Source: JAFECT01 sp964432415 (GTDB lineage: Bacteria; Pseudomonadota; Alphaproteobacteria; Caulobacterales; Caulobacteraceae). Taken from it: a stretch of 64,000 nucleotides of DNA. Location of the stretch: the NCBI GenBank assembly GCA_964432415.1, contig CAYSNW010000010.1:25975-89974 (forward strand), in the 5' to 3' direction. Position 1 is the stretch's first letter. Each line of letters begins with the position of its first letter. Both the position numbers and the translations under genes were made by a program. Of the stretch, positions 34,263 through 41,597 are shown piece after piece. Under the pieces are notes generated by a model. The model saw nothing but the letters and a program-made list of their open reading frames with translations. It was not told the DNA's origin and made no database searches.

Positions 34263-35128
34263 GCCGCGGCCTCCTGCGCCAGGGCGGGATCGACCACCGC
34301 CAGGAAGATGTCGGCCAGCGCCGGGCTGCGGATCTCGCCGAGCTTGCCCAGTTTCGCGGGGTCGGCGCCGTCGAACAGCAGGACCGAACGGCCGAACAGA
34401 TGCCGCTCACTGACCGGTTTCAGGGCCCGGGCGGCCTCCAGCTTGTCAGGACCGACCGCGACCTCGTGGAAGCGCGCCTGCAACTCGTCCATCTCGCCCG
34501 ACAGCACCACCCGGCCGCGGTCCAGCACCACGACGTCAGTCAGGATGTGCTGGACCTCATACAGGTCGTGGGTCGAGACCACGATGGTGCGGCCGTGGTC
34601 GACGTAGTCGTTGAGCAGGGTGTCGTAGAAGGCTTTGCGATAGATCAGGTCGAGGCCCAGCGTCGGCTCGTCCAGCACCAGCAGCTTCGCGTCGATGGCC
34701 ATGACCAGGGCCAGGTGCAGCTGGGTGACCATGCCCTTGGACAGTTCGCGCACCCGGGCGCCAGGCTTGACCATGGTCCGGGCCAGGAAGGCCTCGGCGC
34801 GGCCGCGGTCGAAACGGGGATGGACGCCGGCCATGTAGTCCAGCGCCTGCGAGACCTTCAGCCAGCGCGGCAGCACCGCCACGTCGGCGATGAAGCAGAC
34901 GTCCTCCATCAGCCGGTCGCGCTCGGCCCAGGGGTCGCGCCCCAGCACCCTCAACTCGCCCTCGTGCGGGATCAGCCCCAGCATGGCCTCCAGCGCCGTG
35001 GACTTGCCCGCGCCGTTGGGGCCGAGCAGGCCGACGATGCGGCCCTCGCCGACGGTGAGGTCGACGCCGTCCAGGGCCAGGGTCTGGCCGTAGGATTTCT
35101 TCAGCCCGCGGGCTTCGATGACCGCCAT
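34259..35128 (-). CDS. ABC transporter ATP-binding protein
   Basis: 289 residues. Walker A GPNGAGKST, signature LSKGMVTQ, Walker B LLVLDEPTLGLD and a switch His (VVSTHDLYEV). Resembles the YtrB/EcsA-type ATPases that pair with ABC-2 permeases. The ATG is two bases after the GntR stop, so the regulator, ATPase and permease form one unit. Confidence 0.9.
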   Translation of the reverse strand: MAVIEARGLKKSYGQTLALDGVDLTVGEGRIVGLLGPNGAGKSTALEAMLGLIPHEGELRVLGRDPWAERDRLMEDVCFIADVAVLPRWLKVSQALDYMAGVHPRFDRGRAEAFLARTMVKPGARVRELSKGMVTQLHLALVMAIDAKLLVLDEPTLGLDLIYRKAFYDTLLNDYVDHGRTIVVSTHDLYEVQHILTDVVVLDRGRVVLSGEMDELQARFHEVAVGPDKLEAARALKPVSERHLFGRSVLLFDGADPAKLGKLGEIRSPALADIFLAVVDPALAQEAAA

Positions 35129-35130
35129 GG

Positions 35131-35481
35131 CTAGTTCCCCCCGCCCAGCAGCTGTTTGGCCAGGCCCAGCCGCACGATGGTGGCATGAATCTCGGGCCAT
35201 TGCTCATTGAGGAAGCGCTCGCGTTCGGCGCTGAGCAGGGAGGCGCGCGCTCCTTCCGCCACCAGGGTGTCGCGGCCGCGGCGCTTTTCGATCAGCCCCT
35301 CGTTGGCCAGCTGCTCGTAGGCCTTGAGCACCGTCAGCGGGTTGACCCGCGACTCGGTGGCGACGACGCGCACCGAGGGCAGGGGATCGCCGTCCTTGAG
35401 CAGGCCGTCCAGGATCATCGCCACGACCCGGTCCCGGATCTGGCGGTAGATCGGCTGGCTGTCATTCCATTCCTGGACCAT
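35131..35481 (-). CDS. GntR family regulator, YtrA type
   Basis: 116 residues: an N-terminal GntR winged HTH (SQPIYRQIRDRVVAMILDG, LPSVRVVATESRVNPLTVLK) and only a short C-terminal dimerisation helix, the YtrA subfamily layout. Start chosen at VQEWNDSQPIYRQ; a longer frame has an unlikely Arg-rich N-terminus. YtrA regulators repress their own ABC-transporter operons. A strong inverted repeat overlapping the promoter lies about 170 bases upstream. Confidence 0.88.
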   Translation of the reverse strand: MVQEWNDSQPIYRQIRDRVVAMILDGLLKDGDPLPSVRVVATESRVNPLTVLKAYEQLANEGLIEKRRGRDTLVAEGARASLLSAERERFLNEQWPEIHATIVRLGLAKQLLGGGN

Positions 35482-35650
35482 GTCCTGTTTCCGTCGGCCC
35501 GCGGGAGGCCCCCATCTGCGATGGCCGAACCCCGGCGCGACCGCGTTCCGGAATCGCCAAGGAGCGATAACCCCAGCCCTCCGAACCACAACCGCGCCAT
35601 CGCGACCACCTCGAACGCATGCCCCACCGCGCGCCGGATACCGGCGTCGC

Positions 35651-35685
35651 TGCACTGGTGTTATACATGACTATAACAGTGATGC
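35651..35685 (-). promoter_or_regulatory. Promoter with overlapping inverted repeat for the GntR-ABC operon
   Basis: GTTATA-CATGAC-TATAAC is a perfect six-base dyad with imperfect extension to 15-base arms. On the minus strand TTGCAT and TATAAC, 16 bases apart, form a sigma-70-type promoter within it. The rest of the 313-base gap between the GntR start and the next gene (35482-35794) shows nothing else assignable. Confidence 0.6.
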
Positions 35686-35794
35686 AAGCGCCGACCTGAT
35701 CGGGCGGCCGGCGGCTTACGACGCGAAACGGGTGACGAGGTTTGCCAGGCCTGCTGTAGTCACGGTCCCAGAGTGCTGAATCCGGAACCGGCCC

Positions 35795-36025
35795 ATGTCG
35801 TTTCAGGCCTACCTCGACAACATCCAGACCAAGACCGGCAAGTCGCCGGACGATTTTCGCCGGATGGCACGGGCAAAGGGCTTCGCCGTCGAGGGCGGCG
35901 GCATCGCGCCCGGCGTGAAGGCGACCCAGATCACCGACTGGCTCAAGGCCGAGTTCGCCCTGGGCCACGGCCACGCCATGGCGATCGTGGCCCTGCTGAA
36001 GGGGCGCAAGAAGCCGGGCGCCTGA
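35795..36025 (+). CDS. DUF4287 domain protein
   Basis: 76 residues. Matches the DUF4287 pattern: SFQAYLDNIQTKTGKSPDDF and ATQITDWLKAEFALGHGHAM. Such small domains occur alone or fused to AHSA1/DUF5655. Function unknown. Starts just before the oxidoreductase gene and is on the same strand. Confidence 0.8.
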   Translation: MSFQAYLDNIQTKTGKSPDDFRRMARAKGFAVEGGGIAPGVKATQITDWLKAEFALGHGHAMAIVALLKGRKKPGA

Positions 36026-36083
36026 GGCAGCTCGGCGCACGCCCGAACTGGCGATCCGCCGCCAAGCCGCTACATAGGCGCCC

Positions 36084-37682
36084 ATGCTGCGCCTGAGTGA
36101 ACTGAAGCTTCCCCTCGACCATCCGCCCGAGGCCCTGCCGGCGGCCATCGCCGAACGCCTTGGCGTGGCGGTGGACGAAATCCGATCCTGGTCGGTGTGG
36201 AAGCGGGCCCACGACGCGCGCAAGAAAGCCGCGATCCTGAAGGTCTACATCGTCGATGTGGAGCTCGACGACGAGGCGGCCGCGCTCGCGCGCTTCGCCG
36301 GCGATCCGCATGTGCGTCCCACCCCGGACACCACCTACAGGCCCGTGGCCAAGGCGCCGGCGAACGCGCCGCGCCCGGTGGTGATCGGCGCCGGTCCCTG
36401 CGGCCTGTTTGCGGGCCTGATCCTGGCCGAGATGGGCTTCCGGCCGATCATCCTCGACCGCGGCAAGGTGGTGCGCGAGCGCACGAAGGACACCTGGGGC
36501 CTGTGGCGGCGCGGCGAGCTCGATCCGGAATCCAACGTCCAGTTCGGCGAAGGCGGGGCCGGGACCTTCTCCGACGGCAAGCTCTACAGCCAGATCAAAG
36601 ACCCGCGCTTTCTCGGCCGCAAGGTGCTGACCGAGTTCGTTCAGGCCGGGGCGCCCGAAGAAATTCTCACCGAAGCCCATCCCCACATCGGCACCTTCCG
36701 CCTGGTGACCATGGTCGAGAGCCTGCGGGCCAAGATCGAAGCCTTGGGCGGCGAGTACCGCTTTCAGCAGCGGGTCGTCGATTTCGAGATCGAGGCGGGG
36801 CGCCTGCGCGGCCTGCATCTGCACACCGGCGAGTTCCTGGAGGCCTCCCAGGTGGTGCTGGCGGTCGGCCACTCGGCGCGCGACACCTTCCAGGCGCTCC
36901 ACGACCGCGACGTCTTCCTCGAGGCCAAGCCGTTCTCGATCGGTTTCCGCATCGAGCACCCTCAGTCCTGGATCGACCGCGCCCGCTTCGGCGCCTGCGC
37001 GGGCCATCCCGACCTGGGCGCGGCGGCCTACGCCTTGTCCCACCACGCTTCCAACGGACGCACCGCCTACAGCTTCTGCATGTGCCCCGGCGGGACTGTG
37101 GTGGCGGCGACCTCGGAGACGGGCCGGGTCGTGACCAACGGGATGAGCCAGTATTCGCGCAACGAGCGCAACGCCAACTCCGGCCTGGTGGTGGGCGTCA
37201 CCCCGGCCGACTTCCCCTCCGATCACCCCCTGGCCGGGATCGAGCTGCAGCGCGGCCTTGAGAGCCTGGCCTTCGAACTCGGCGGCGGCGACTACTTCGC
37301 GCCCGGTCAAACCGTCGGCGACTTCCTGGCCGGACGAGTCCCAACCGCCCTGGGCTCGGTCGAGCCCTCTTACAAGCCCGGTGTGCGGCCCGCGGACCTG
37401 TCGCTGGCCCTGCCGGACTACGCCATCTCAGCCCTGCGTGAGGCCCTCCCCGTTTTCGGCCGCCAGATCCCGCGCTACGACGATCCCGACGCCCTGCTGA
37501 CCGGGGTCGAGACCCGCACCTCCGCGCCGGTGCGCATCACCCGGGGCAAGGACTTCATGAGCCTCAACACCCGGGGCCTGTTCCCGGCCGGGGAGGGGGC
37601 GGGCTACGCCGGCGGCATCCTCTCGGCGGCGGTGGACGGCATCAAGGCGGCAGAGGCCCTGGCCCTGGCGATGGCAGGATGA
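36084..37682 (+). CDS. FAD-dependent oxidoreductase (COG2509-like)
   Basis: 532 residues. An N-terminal extension (LRLSELKLPLDHPPEALPAA, then KKAAILKVYIVDVELDD) precedes the Rossmann motif VVIGAGPCGLFAGLILAEMG. Further FAD-contact strands: QVVLAVGHSARDTF and GLFPAGEGAGYAGGI. This layout is that of the uncharacterised FAD-dependent dehydrogenases of COG2509. The stop overlaps the next start (ATGA). Confidence 0.85.
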   Translation: MLRLSELKLPLDHPPEALPAAIAERLGVAVDEIRSWSVWKRAHDARKKAAILKVYIVDVELDDEAAALARFAGDPHVRPTPDTTYRPVAKAPANAPRPVVIGAGPCGLFAGLILAEMGFRPIILDRGKVVRERTKDTWGLWRRGELDPESNVQFGEGGAGTFSDGKLYSQIKDPRFLGRKVLTEFVQAGAPEEILTEAHPHIGTFRLVTMVESLRAKIEALGGEYRFQQRVVDFEIEAGRLRGLHLHTGEFLEASQVVLAVGHSARDTFQALHDRDVFLEAKPFSIGFRIEHPQSWIDRARFGACAGHPDLGAAAYALSHHASNGRTAYSFCMCPGGTVVAATSETGRVVTNGMSQYSRNERNANSGLVVGVTPADFPSDHPLAGIELQRGLESLAFELGGGDYFAPGQTVGDFLAGRVPTALGSVEPSYKPGVRPADLSLALPDYAISALREALPVFGRQIPRYDDPDALLTGVETRTSAPVRITRGKDFMSLNTRGLFPAGEGAGYAGGILSAAVDGIKAAEALALAMAG

Positions 37683-38650
37683 GCCTCCTCAGCGCCCCTT
37701 CGCGTCGGACACTGTTCACTGCCCTGGCCGCGACCGGCGTGGCGCCGATGGCCGCTGCCGCGCCCGCACGCACCATCGCCCTGACCATCGACGACCTGCT
37801 GTTCGTGCCGGGCGTCCTGCCCGACGACCTGGCCAACGCCCGTCGCGTCACCCGCAATCTTCTCGCCACCCTCAAGGACCGCCGCGCCCCGGCGCTGGGC
37901 CTGGTCAATGCGGCGCGGCTGGAGATTGCGGATCAAGAGGCCGCGCGCACGGCGCTGCTCGCCGACTGGGTCCGCGCCGGCGCCAGCCTGGGCAACCACA
38001 GCTTCTCGCACGCGGACTACAACACCACCTCCGTCGAAGCCTTCGAGAGCGAAGTCACGCGCGGCGGCGTGGTCGTCGATCGTCTGAACCGGCCCGGATC
38101 GACCCGCTATTTCCGCTTTCCGCAGAATCACCTCGGGCCGACACTCGAGAAGAAGCAGGCGATGGAGATCTTCCTCGCCGCCCACGGCTGGCGACTGGCG
38201 CCCCACACCATCGACACGTCGGACTTCGTCTTCGACCTCGCCTACACCGACGCGGTGGCGCGGGCGGATGGCGCCATGGCCGCGCGGCTGCGCACGACCT
38301 ATCTCGACTTCGTCATGGCCGCGACCGACTTCGCCGAGCTGGTAACGCCCCAGATGTTCGGGCGCGACATTCCCCAGGTCCTGCTGCTGCACGCCAACCA
38401 TCTGAACGCCGACTGCCTGGGCGATCTGCTCGCCCGCTACGCGGCGCGCGGCTACCGCCTCGTCACCCTGGACCAGGCCCTGACCGACCCAGCGTACCGC
38501 ACGCCCGACACCCTGGTGACGACCTTCGGCCCGACCTGGCTGTGGCGCTGGCGCAAGAGCCTGAACCTCAAGGTCAGCTTCGCCGGCGATCCGGATCCGC
38601 CGGACTGGGTCAAAACGATCTACGACCGGGTGACGGCCCGGCGCGAATAG
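37679..38650 (+). CDS. Exported polysaccharide deacetylase family protein
   Basis: 323 residues. N-terminus SRRTLFTALAATGVAPMAAA fits a Tat signal peptide (twin Arg). The NodB-like fold shows TIDDLLF (metal/catalytic Asp pair), a loop GASLGNHSFSHAD (His pair) and LLLHANHLNADCL near the end. Expected to hydrolyse N- or O-acetyl groups of envelope polysaccharide or a related amide. Coupled to the FAD oxidoreductase by a four-base overlap. Confidence 0.85.
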   Translation: MSLLSAPSRRTLFTALAATGVAPMAAAAPARTIALTIDDLLFVPGVLPDDLANARRVTRNLLATLKDRRAPALGLVNAARLEIADQEAARTALLADWVRAGASLGNHSFSHADYNTTSVEAFESEVTRGGVVVDRLNRPGSTRYFRFPQNHLGPTLEKKQAMEIFLAAHGWRLAPHTIDTSDFVFDLAYTDAVARADGAMAARLRTTYLDFVMAATDFAELVTPQMFGRDIPQVLLLHANHLNADCLGDLLARYAARGYRLVTLDQALTDPAYRTPDTLVTTFGPTWLWRWRKSLNLKVSFAGDPDPPDWVKTIYDRVTARRE

Positions 38651-38673
38651 ACGGACAACGAGGAAGAGGGACC

Positions 38674-39132
38674 ATGTTCGATGTGCGTTACGCCGCCTGG
38701 GCGGCCCTGGCCGGCGGTCTCATTCCGGTGATGGCGGCGCTCAACGCCAAACTCGGCCGTTCGCTGGGCGAGCCCGGCCATGCGGCCGTGGTGCTGTTCG
38801 CGGTGGGACTGATCGCGGCCTGCGCGGCCAGCCTGATGCTGACCGGACGACTGCCGGCGCCCTCGGCGGTCATCGCGGCGCCGCCGCTCAGCCTGCTCGG
38901 CGGCACGATCGTGGCCTTCTACGTCTTTTCCATCACCCTGCTGGCGCCGCGCTTCGGGGTGGGCAACGCTATCCTGTTCGCGGTGGTCGCACAGGTCTTC
39001 ACCTCCGCGGTGATCGACCACTGGGGTCTGTTCGGCGCGGTGGTGCGCCCCGTGAGCCTGATCCGCATGGGCGGCCTCGCCATCATCGTGACAGGCCTGG
39101 CGGTCACCCAGCTGGGGGCTAAGGCGGCCTGA
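38674..39132 (+). CDS. DMT-type small transporter (DUF606/YdcZ-like)
   Basis: 152 residues, five hydrophobic segments, after an AGGAAGAGGG site. The pattern GGLIPVMAALNAKLGRSLG, GGTIVAFYVFSITLLAPRFG and GLAIIVTGLAVTQL is that of the YdcZ/DUF606 half-size EamA-like proteins. Substrate unknown. It follows the deacetylase gene by 23 bases. Confidence 0.82.
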   Translation: MFDVRYAAWAALAGGLIPVMAALNAKLGRSLGEPGHAAVVLFAVGLIAACAASLMLTGRLPAPSAVIAAPPLSLLGGTIVAFYVFSITLLAPRFGVGNAILFAVVAQVFTSAVIDHWGLFGAVVRPVSLIRMGGLAIIVTGLAVTQLGAKAA

Positions 39133-39138
39133 GAACGG

Positions 39139-39582
39139 CTAACCCTTCTCCCGCGAAGGGAAGCGCACCGTCCAGCCTTCCGGCGGCGCCCCGCCCTTGC
39201 CGCGCCGGCCGAAGTTCCAGACGTGGCCCTCCAGGTCCGCCGCCAGATAGATGCGGTCGCCGAAGAAGAGGGTCTCGGGCTCGCTCAGGATCGTGGCGCC
39301 GGCGTCGCGGGCGCGGACGAAGTGGGCGTCGATGTCCTCGTCCGAGCGCACCTGGATGGTGGCGCTCGAAGCGCCGGCCGTCAGCGGGCTCAACGCATGG
39401 GGCGCGAGCTCCGGAACGATCGCGATGCTGTGCCCGCCCCAGGCGGTTTCGGCGAAGACCAGCGCGCCCTGCGGGTCGCGCACCACCATCCGGGTCTCGA
39501 AGCCGAAGGCCCGCGCCAGCCAGTCGAGCGCCGCGTCCGGATCGCGGTAGTGCAGTTCCGCCAGCACGCTGGGTTCGGTCAT
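39139..39582 (-). CDS. VOC/glyoxalase-superfamily protein
   Basis: 147 residues. Two beta-alpha-beta-beta-beta modules of the vicinal-oxygen-chelate fold: LHYRDPDAALDWLARAFGFE, ALVFAETAWGGHSIAIV, IDAHFVRARDAGATIL, and IYLAADLEGHVWNFG. The metal-ligand set is not complete by eye, so it may be a binding protein. Start at the ATG of TEPSVLAELHYRD. Same strand as the following DUF1993 gene. Confidence 0.83.
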   Translation of the reverse strand: MTEPSVLAELHYRDPDAALDWLARAFGFETRMVVRDPQGALVFAETAWGGHSIAIVPELAPHALSPLTAGASSATIQVRSDEDIDAHFVRARDAGATILSEPETLFFGDRIYLAADLEGHVWNFGRRGKGGAPPEGWTVRFPSREKG

Positions 39583-39593
39583 GGCGGGCCTCC

Positions 39594-40130
39594 TCAGGCG
39601 GCGGGCGGGCGGATGTAGGCGCCGACGTGGCGGACATAATCCATCTTGCCCAGCGGCACGCCGTTGTGGCGCAGGATGTCGTAGGCGGTGACCACATGAA
39701 AGAAGAAGTGGGGGAAGCACCAGTCGCGCAGCAGCTGGAAGCCGGTCATCTCGAACACGATGCCGCCCGGCACCTCCAGCACGGTCTCCCGGTCTTCGGC
39801 GCCCTCGAAATCGCTCTCGGGTACGGAACGGACCAGGGCCAGGGTCTGGGCGATGCGCGCCCTCATCCCGGGGAAGTCCAGGTCGGCCACGCTCGGCTGC
39901 GGTTTCGGCCGGCCGGCCAGCAGGGTCATGCCGATGTCGACCTGAACGCAGGCGACCTGCACCTGCCAGGACAGGGTGAACATGTCCGGCGCCAGGCGCG
40001 CATTGGCGAGTTCGGCCGGATCCAGCCCCGTCTCGGCGGCGAAGGCCTCGCCCTTTTCGAGATTGGCGCTCAGCGCCTCGAGCATCGGGTCGAAGGTTCC
40101 GGTGGCGATGGCGTGCAGCGGCGATTTCAT
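39594..40130 (-). CDS. DUF1993 family protein
   Basis: 178 residues, all-helical four-helix bundle of DinB/DUF1993 type: PLHAIATGTFDPMLEALSAN and CFPHFFFHVVTAYDILRHNG, with the conserved His pair HFFFH. DUF1993 proteins are DinB-like with unknown activity. The gene precedes the VOC gene by about 10 bases and is probably cotranscribed. Confidence 0.85.
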   Translation of the reverse strand: MKSPLHAIATGTFDPMLEALSANLEKGEAFAAETGLDPAELANARLAPDMFTLSWQVQVACVQVDIGMTLLAGRPKPQPSVADLDFPGMRARIAQTLALVRSVPESDFEGAEDRETVLEVPGGIVFEMTGFQLLRDWCFPHFFFHVVTAYDILRHNGVPLGKMDYVRHVGAYIRPPAA

Positions 40131-40172
40131 GGAAGAGAGGTTCCCCGTATTGCCAGAGATTCGACCGTCGCG

Positions 40173-40523
40173 ATGACCATCACCCTTTACGGCATCAAGG
40201 CCTGCGACACGATGCAGAAGGCGCGAGCCTGGCTCGACGGCCACGGCGTCGTCTACGCCTTCCACGACTACAAGGCCTCCGGGCTCGACGAAGCGCGCCT
40301 GCGCGGCTGGGTGAAGGAGCTGGGCTGGGAGACGGTGCTGAACCGCAACGGCACGACCTTTCGCAACCTGCCTGAGGCCGACAAGGCGCCGCTGGACGCC
40401 GAGCGGGCGATCGCCCTGATGCTGGCCCAGCCCTCGATGATCAAGCGCCCGGTGCTCGACGTCGGCGGCCGGCGCCTGGTCGGGTTCAAGCCCGACATCT
40501 ACGCCGCGGCGATCGGCTCATGA
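40173..40523 (+). CDS. ArsC/Spx family protein (YffB-like)
   Basis: 116 residues. Thioredoxin-like fold: ITLYGIKACDTMQKARAWLD (single Cys), FHDYKASGLDEARLRGWV, ERAIALMLAQPSMIKRPVLD and LVGFKP. The single N-terminal Cys and IKACDT match the YffB subgroup rather than arsenate reductases of ars operons. Overlaps the downstream epimerase (ATGA). Confidence 0.85.
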   Translation: MTITLYGIKACDTMQKARAWLDGHGVVYAFHDYKASGLDEARLRGWVKELGWETVLNRNGTTFRNLPEADKAPLDAERAIALMLAQPSMIKRPVLDVGGRRLVGFKPDIYAAAIGS

Positions 40524-41503
40524 CCGTCCTGGTGACCGGCAGCGCCGGCCACCTCGGCGAGGGTCTCATGCGGACCCTGCGCGCGGCGGGAACCCCCGTG
40601 CGCGGCCTGGACATCAAGCCTTCGGCCTTTACCGACGTGGTCGGGTCGATCACCGACCGCGCGGTCGTTTCCGAGGCGATGAGCGGGATCACCGGAGTCC
40701 TGCACTCAGCCACCCTGCACAAGCCCCATGTCGCGACCCACCCCGCCCAGGGCTTCATTGACACCAACGTCACCGGAACCCTGGTCCTGCTGGAGGCTGC
40801 GCTGGAGGCGGGCGCCTCAGCCTTCGTCTTCACCAGCACCACCAGCGCCTTCGGTTCGGCCCTGACCCCGGCGCCAGGGGAACCGGCCGCGTGGATCACC
40901 GAAGAGGTCGTTCCGGTCCCGCGCAACATCTACGGCGTGACCAAGACCGCTGCCGAGAGCCTGTGCGAGCTGTTCGCCCGCAAGCGCGGCCTGCCGGTCG
41001 TGGTGCTGCGCACCTCGCGCTTTTTTCCCGAACCCGACGACGACGCGGCGGTGCGCGCCGCCTTCGACACCCCCAACGCCCAGGCCAATGAGCTGCTCTC
41101 GCGCCGGGCGGATCTGCAGGACATCGTCGAGGCCCATCGGCTGGCGCTTCAGAAGGCGCCCGCCCTCGGCTTCGGCCGCTACATAATCTCGGCCACCACA
41201 CCCTTCTCCCGCGATGACCTGGCACGCCTGCGCGCCGACGCGCCCGCGGTGGTCCGCCGCCTCTTCCCCGAGGCGGAGGCGCTCTACGCGGCGATGGGCT
41301 GGCGGCTGTTTCCCAGCCTCGACCGGGTCTACGACAACATCGCGGCGCGCGAGGCCCTGGGCTGGCGGCCCCGCCACGACTTCCGTCACGCGCTCGACGC
41401 CCTGCGCGAGGGGCGGGACTTCCGCAGTCCGCTGGCGGTGGCCGTGGGCGCCAAGGGCTACCATGACGCGACGTTCGAAGAGGGACCGTATCCTGTCGGG
41501 TAA
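40520..41503 (+). CDS. NAD-dependent epimerase/dehydratase family protein
   Basis: 327 residues. Extended SDR: VLVTGSAGHLGEGLM (NAD-binding), a strand FVFTSTTSAFG and the catalytic YGVTKTAAE (Tyr-x-x-x-Lys). The C-terminal substrate domain (MGWRLFPSLDRVYDNIAAREAL) is like that of UDP-glucose 4-epimerase relatives. Substrate unknown. Translationally coupled to the YffB-like gene. Confidence 0.88.
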   Translation: MTVLVTGSAGHLGEGLMRTLRAAGTPVRGLDIKPSAFTDVVGSITDRAVVSEAMSGITGVLHSATLHKPHVATHPAQGFIDTNVTGTLVLLEAALEAGASAFVFTSTTSAFGSALTPAPGEPAAWITEEVVPVPRNIYGVTKTAAESLCELFARKRGLPVVVLRTSRFFPEPDDDAAVRAAFDTPNAQANELLSRRADLQDIVEAHRLALQKAPALGFGRYIISATTPFSRDDLARLRADAPAVVRRLFPEAEALYAAMGWRLFPSLDRVYDNIAAREALGWRPRHDFRHALDALREGRDFRSPLAVAVGAKGYHDATFEEGPYPVG

Positions 41504-41535
41504 GGCAAGAGCCGCTTTTCAAGCGCCTTGAATGC

Positions 41536-41597
41536 GGAATAATCCTGGACGAGGCGGAAAAACAGATTATTATCGAGCTGAGATGCGAGATAATACC
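41536..41597 (+). promoter_or_regulatory. AT-rich promoter/operator region of the HipA fusion gene
   Basis: A cluster of AATAATC / GATTATT / TATTATC / GATAATA motifs in otherwise GC-rich DNA. TATTATC...GATAATA forms an inverted repeat (arms 41568-41578 and 41585-41595) centred on the start codon; AATAATC and GATTATT form a second. CTGGAC-N17-TATTAT would place transcription about three bases before the ATG at 41583. Such a site suits autoregulation by the encoded protein's N-terminal region. Confidence 0.5.

Noticed and set aside
40173..40523. Arsenic-resistance function for the ArsC-like protein together with the ArsR gene
   Set aside because: The ArsC-like protein is of the single-Cys YffB type, the ArsR gene is 15 kb away and lacks metal-binding cysteines, and no arsB/acr3 gene is present.
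41532..41582. Longer N-terminus (17 residues) for the HipA fusion
   Set aside because: No ribosome-binding site precedes the earlier ATG, and the extra codons lie on the AT-rich inverted repeats that look regulatory.
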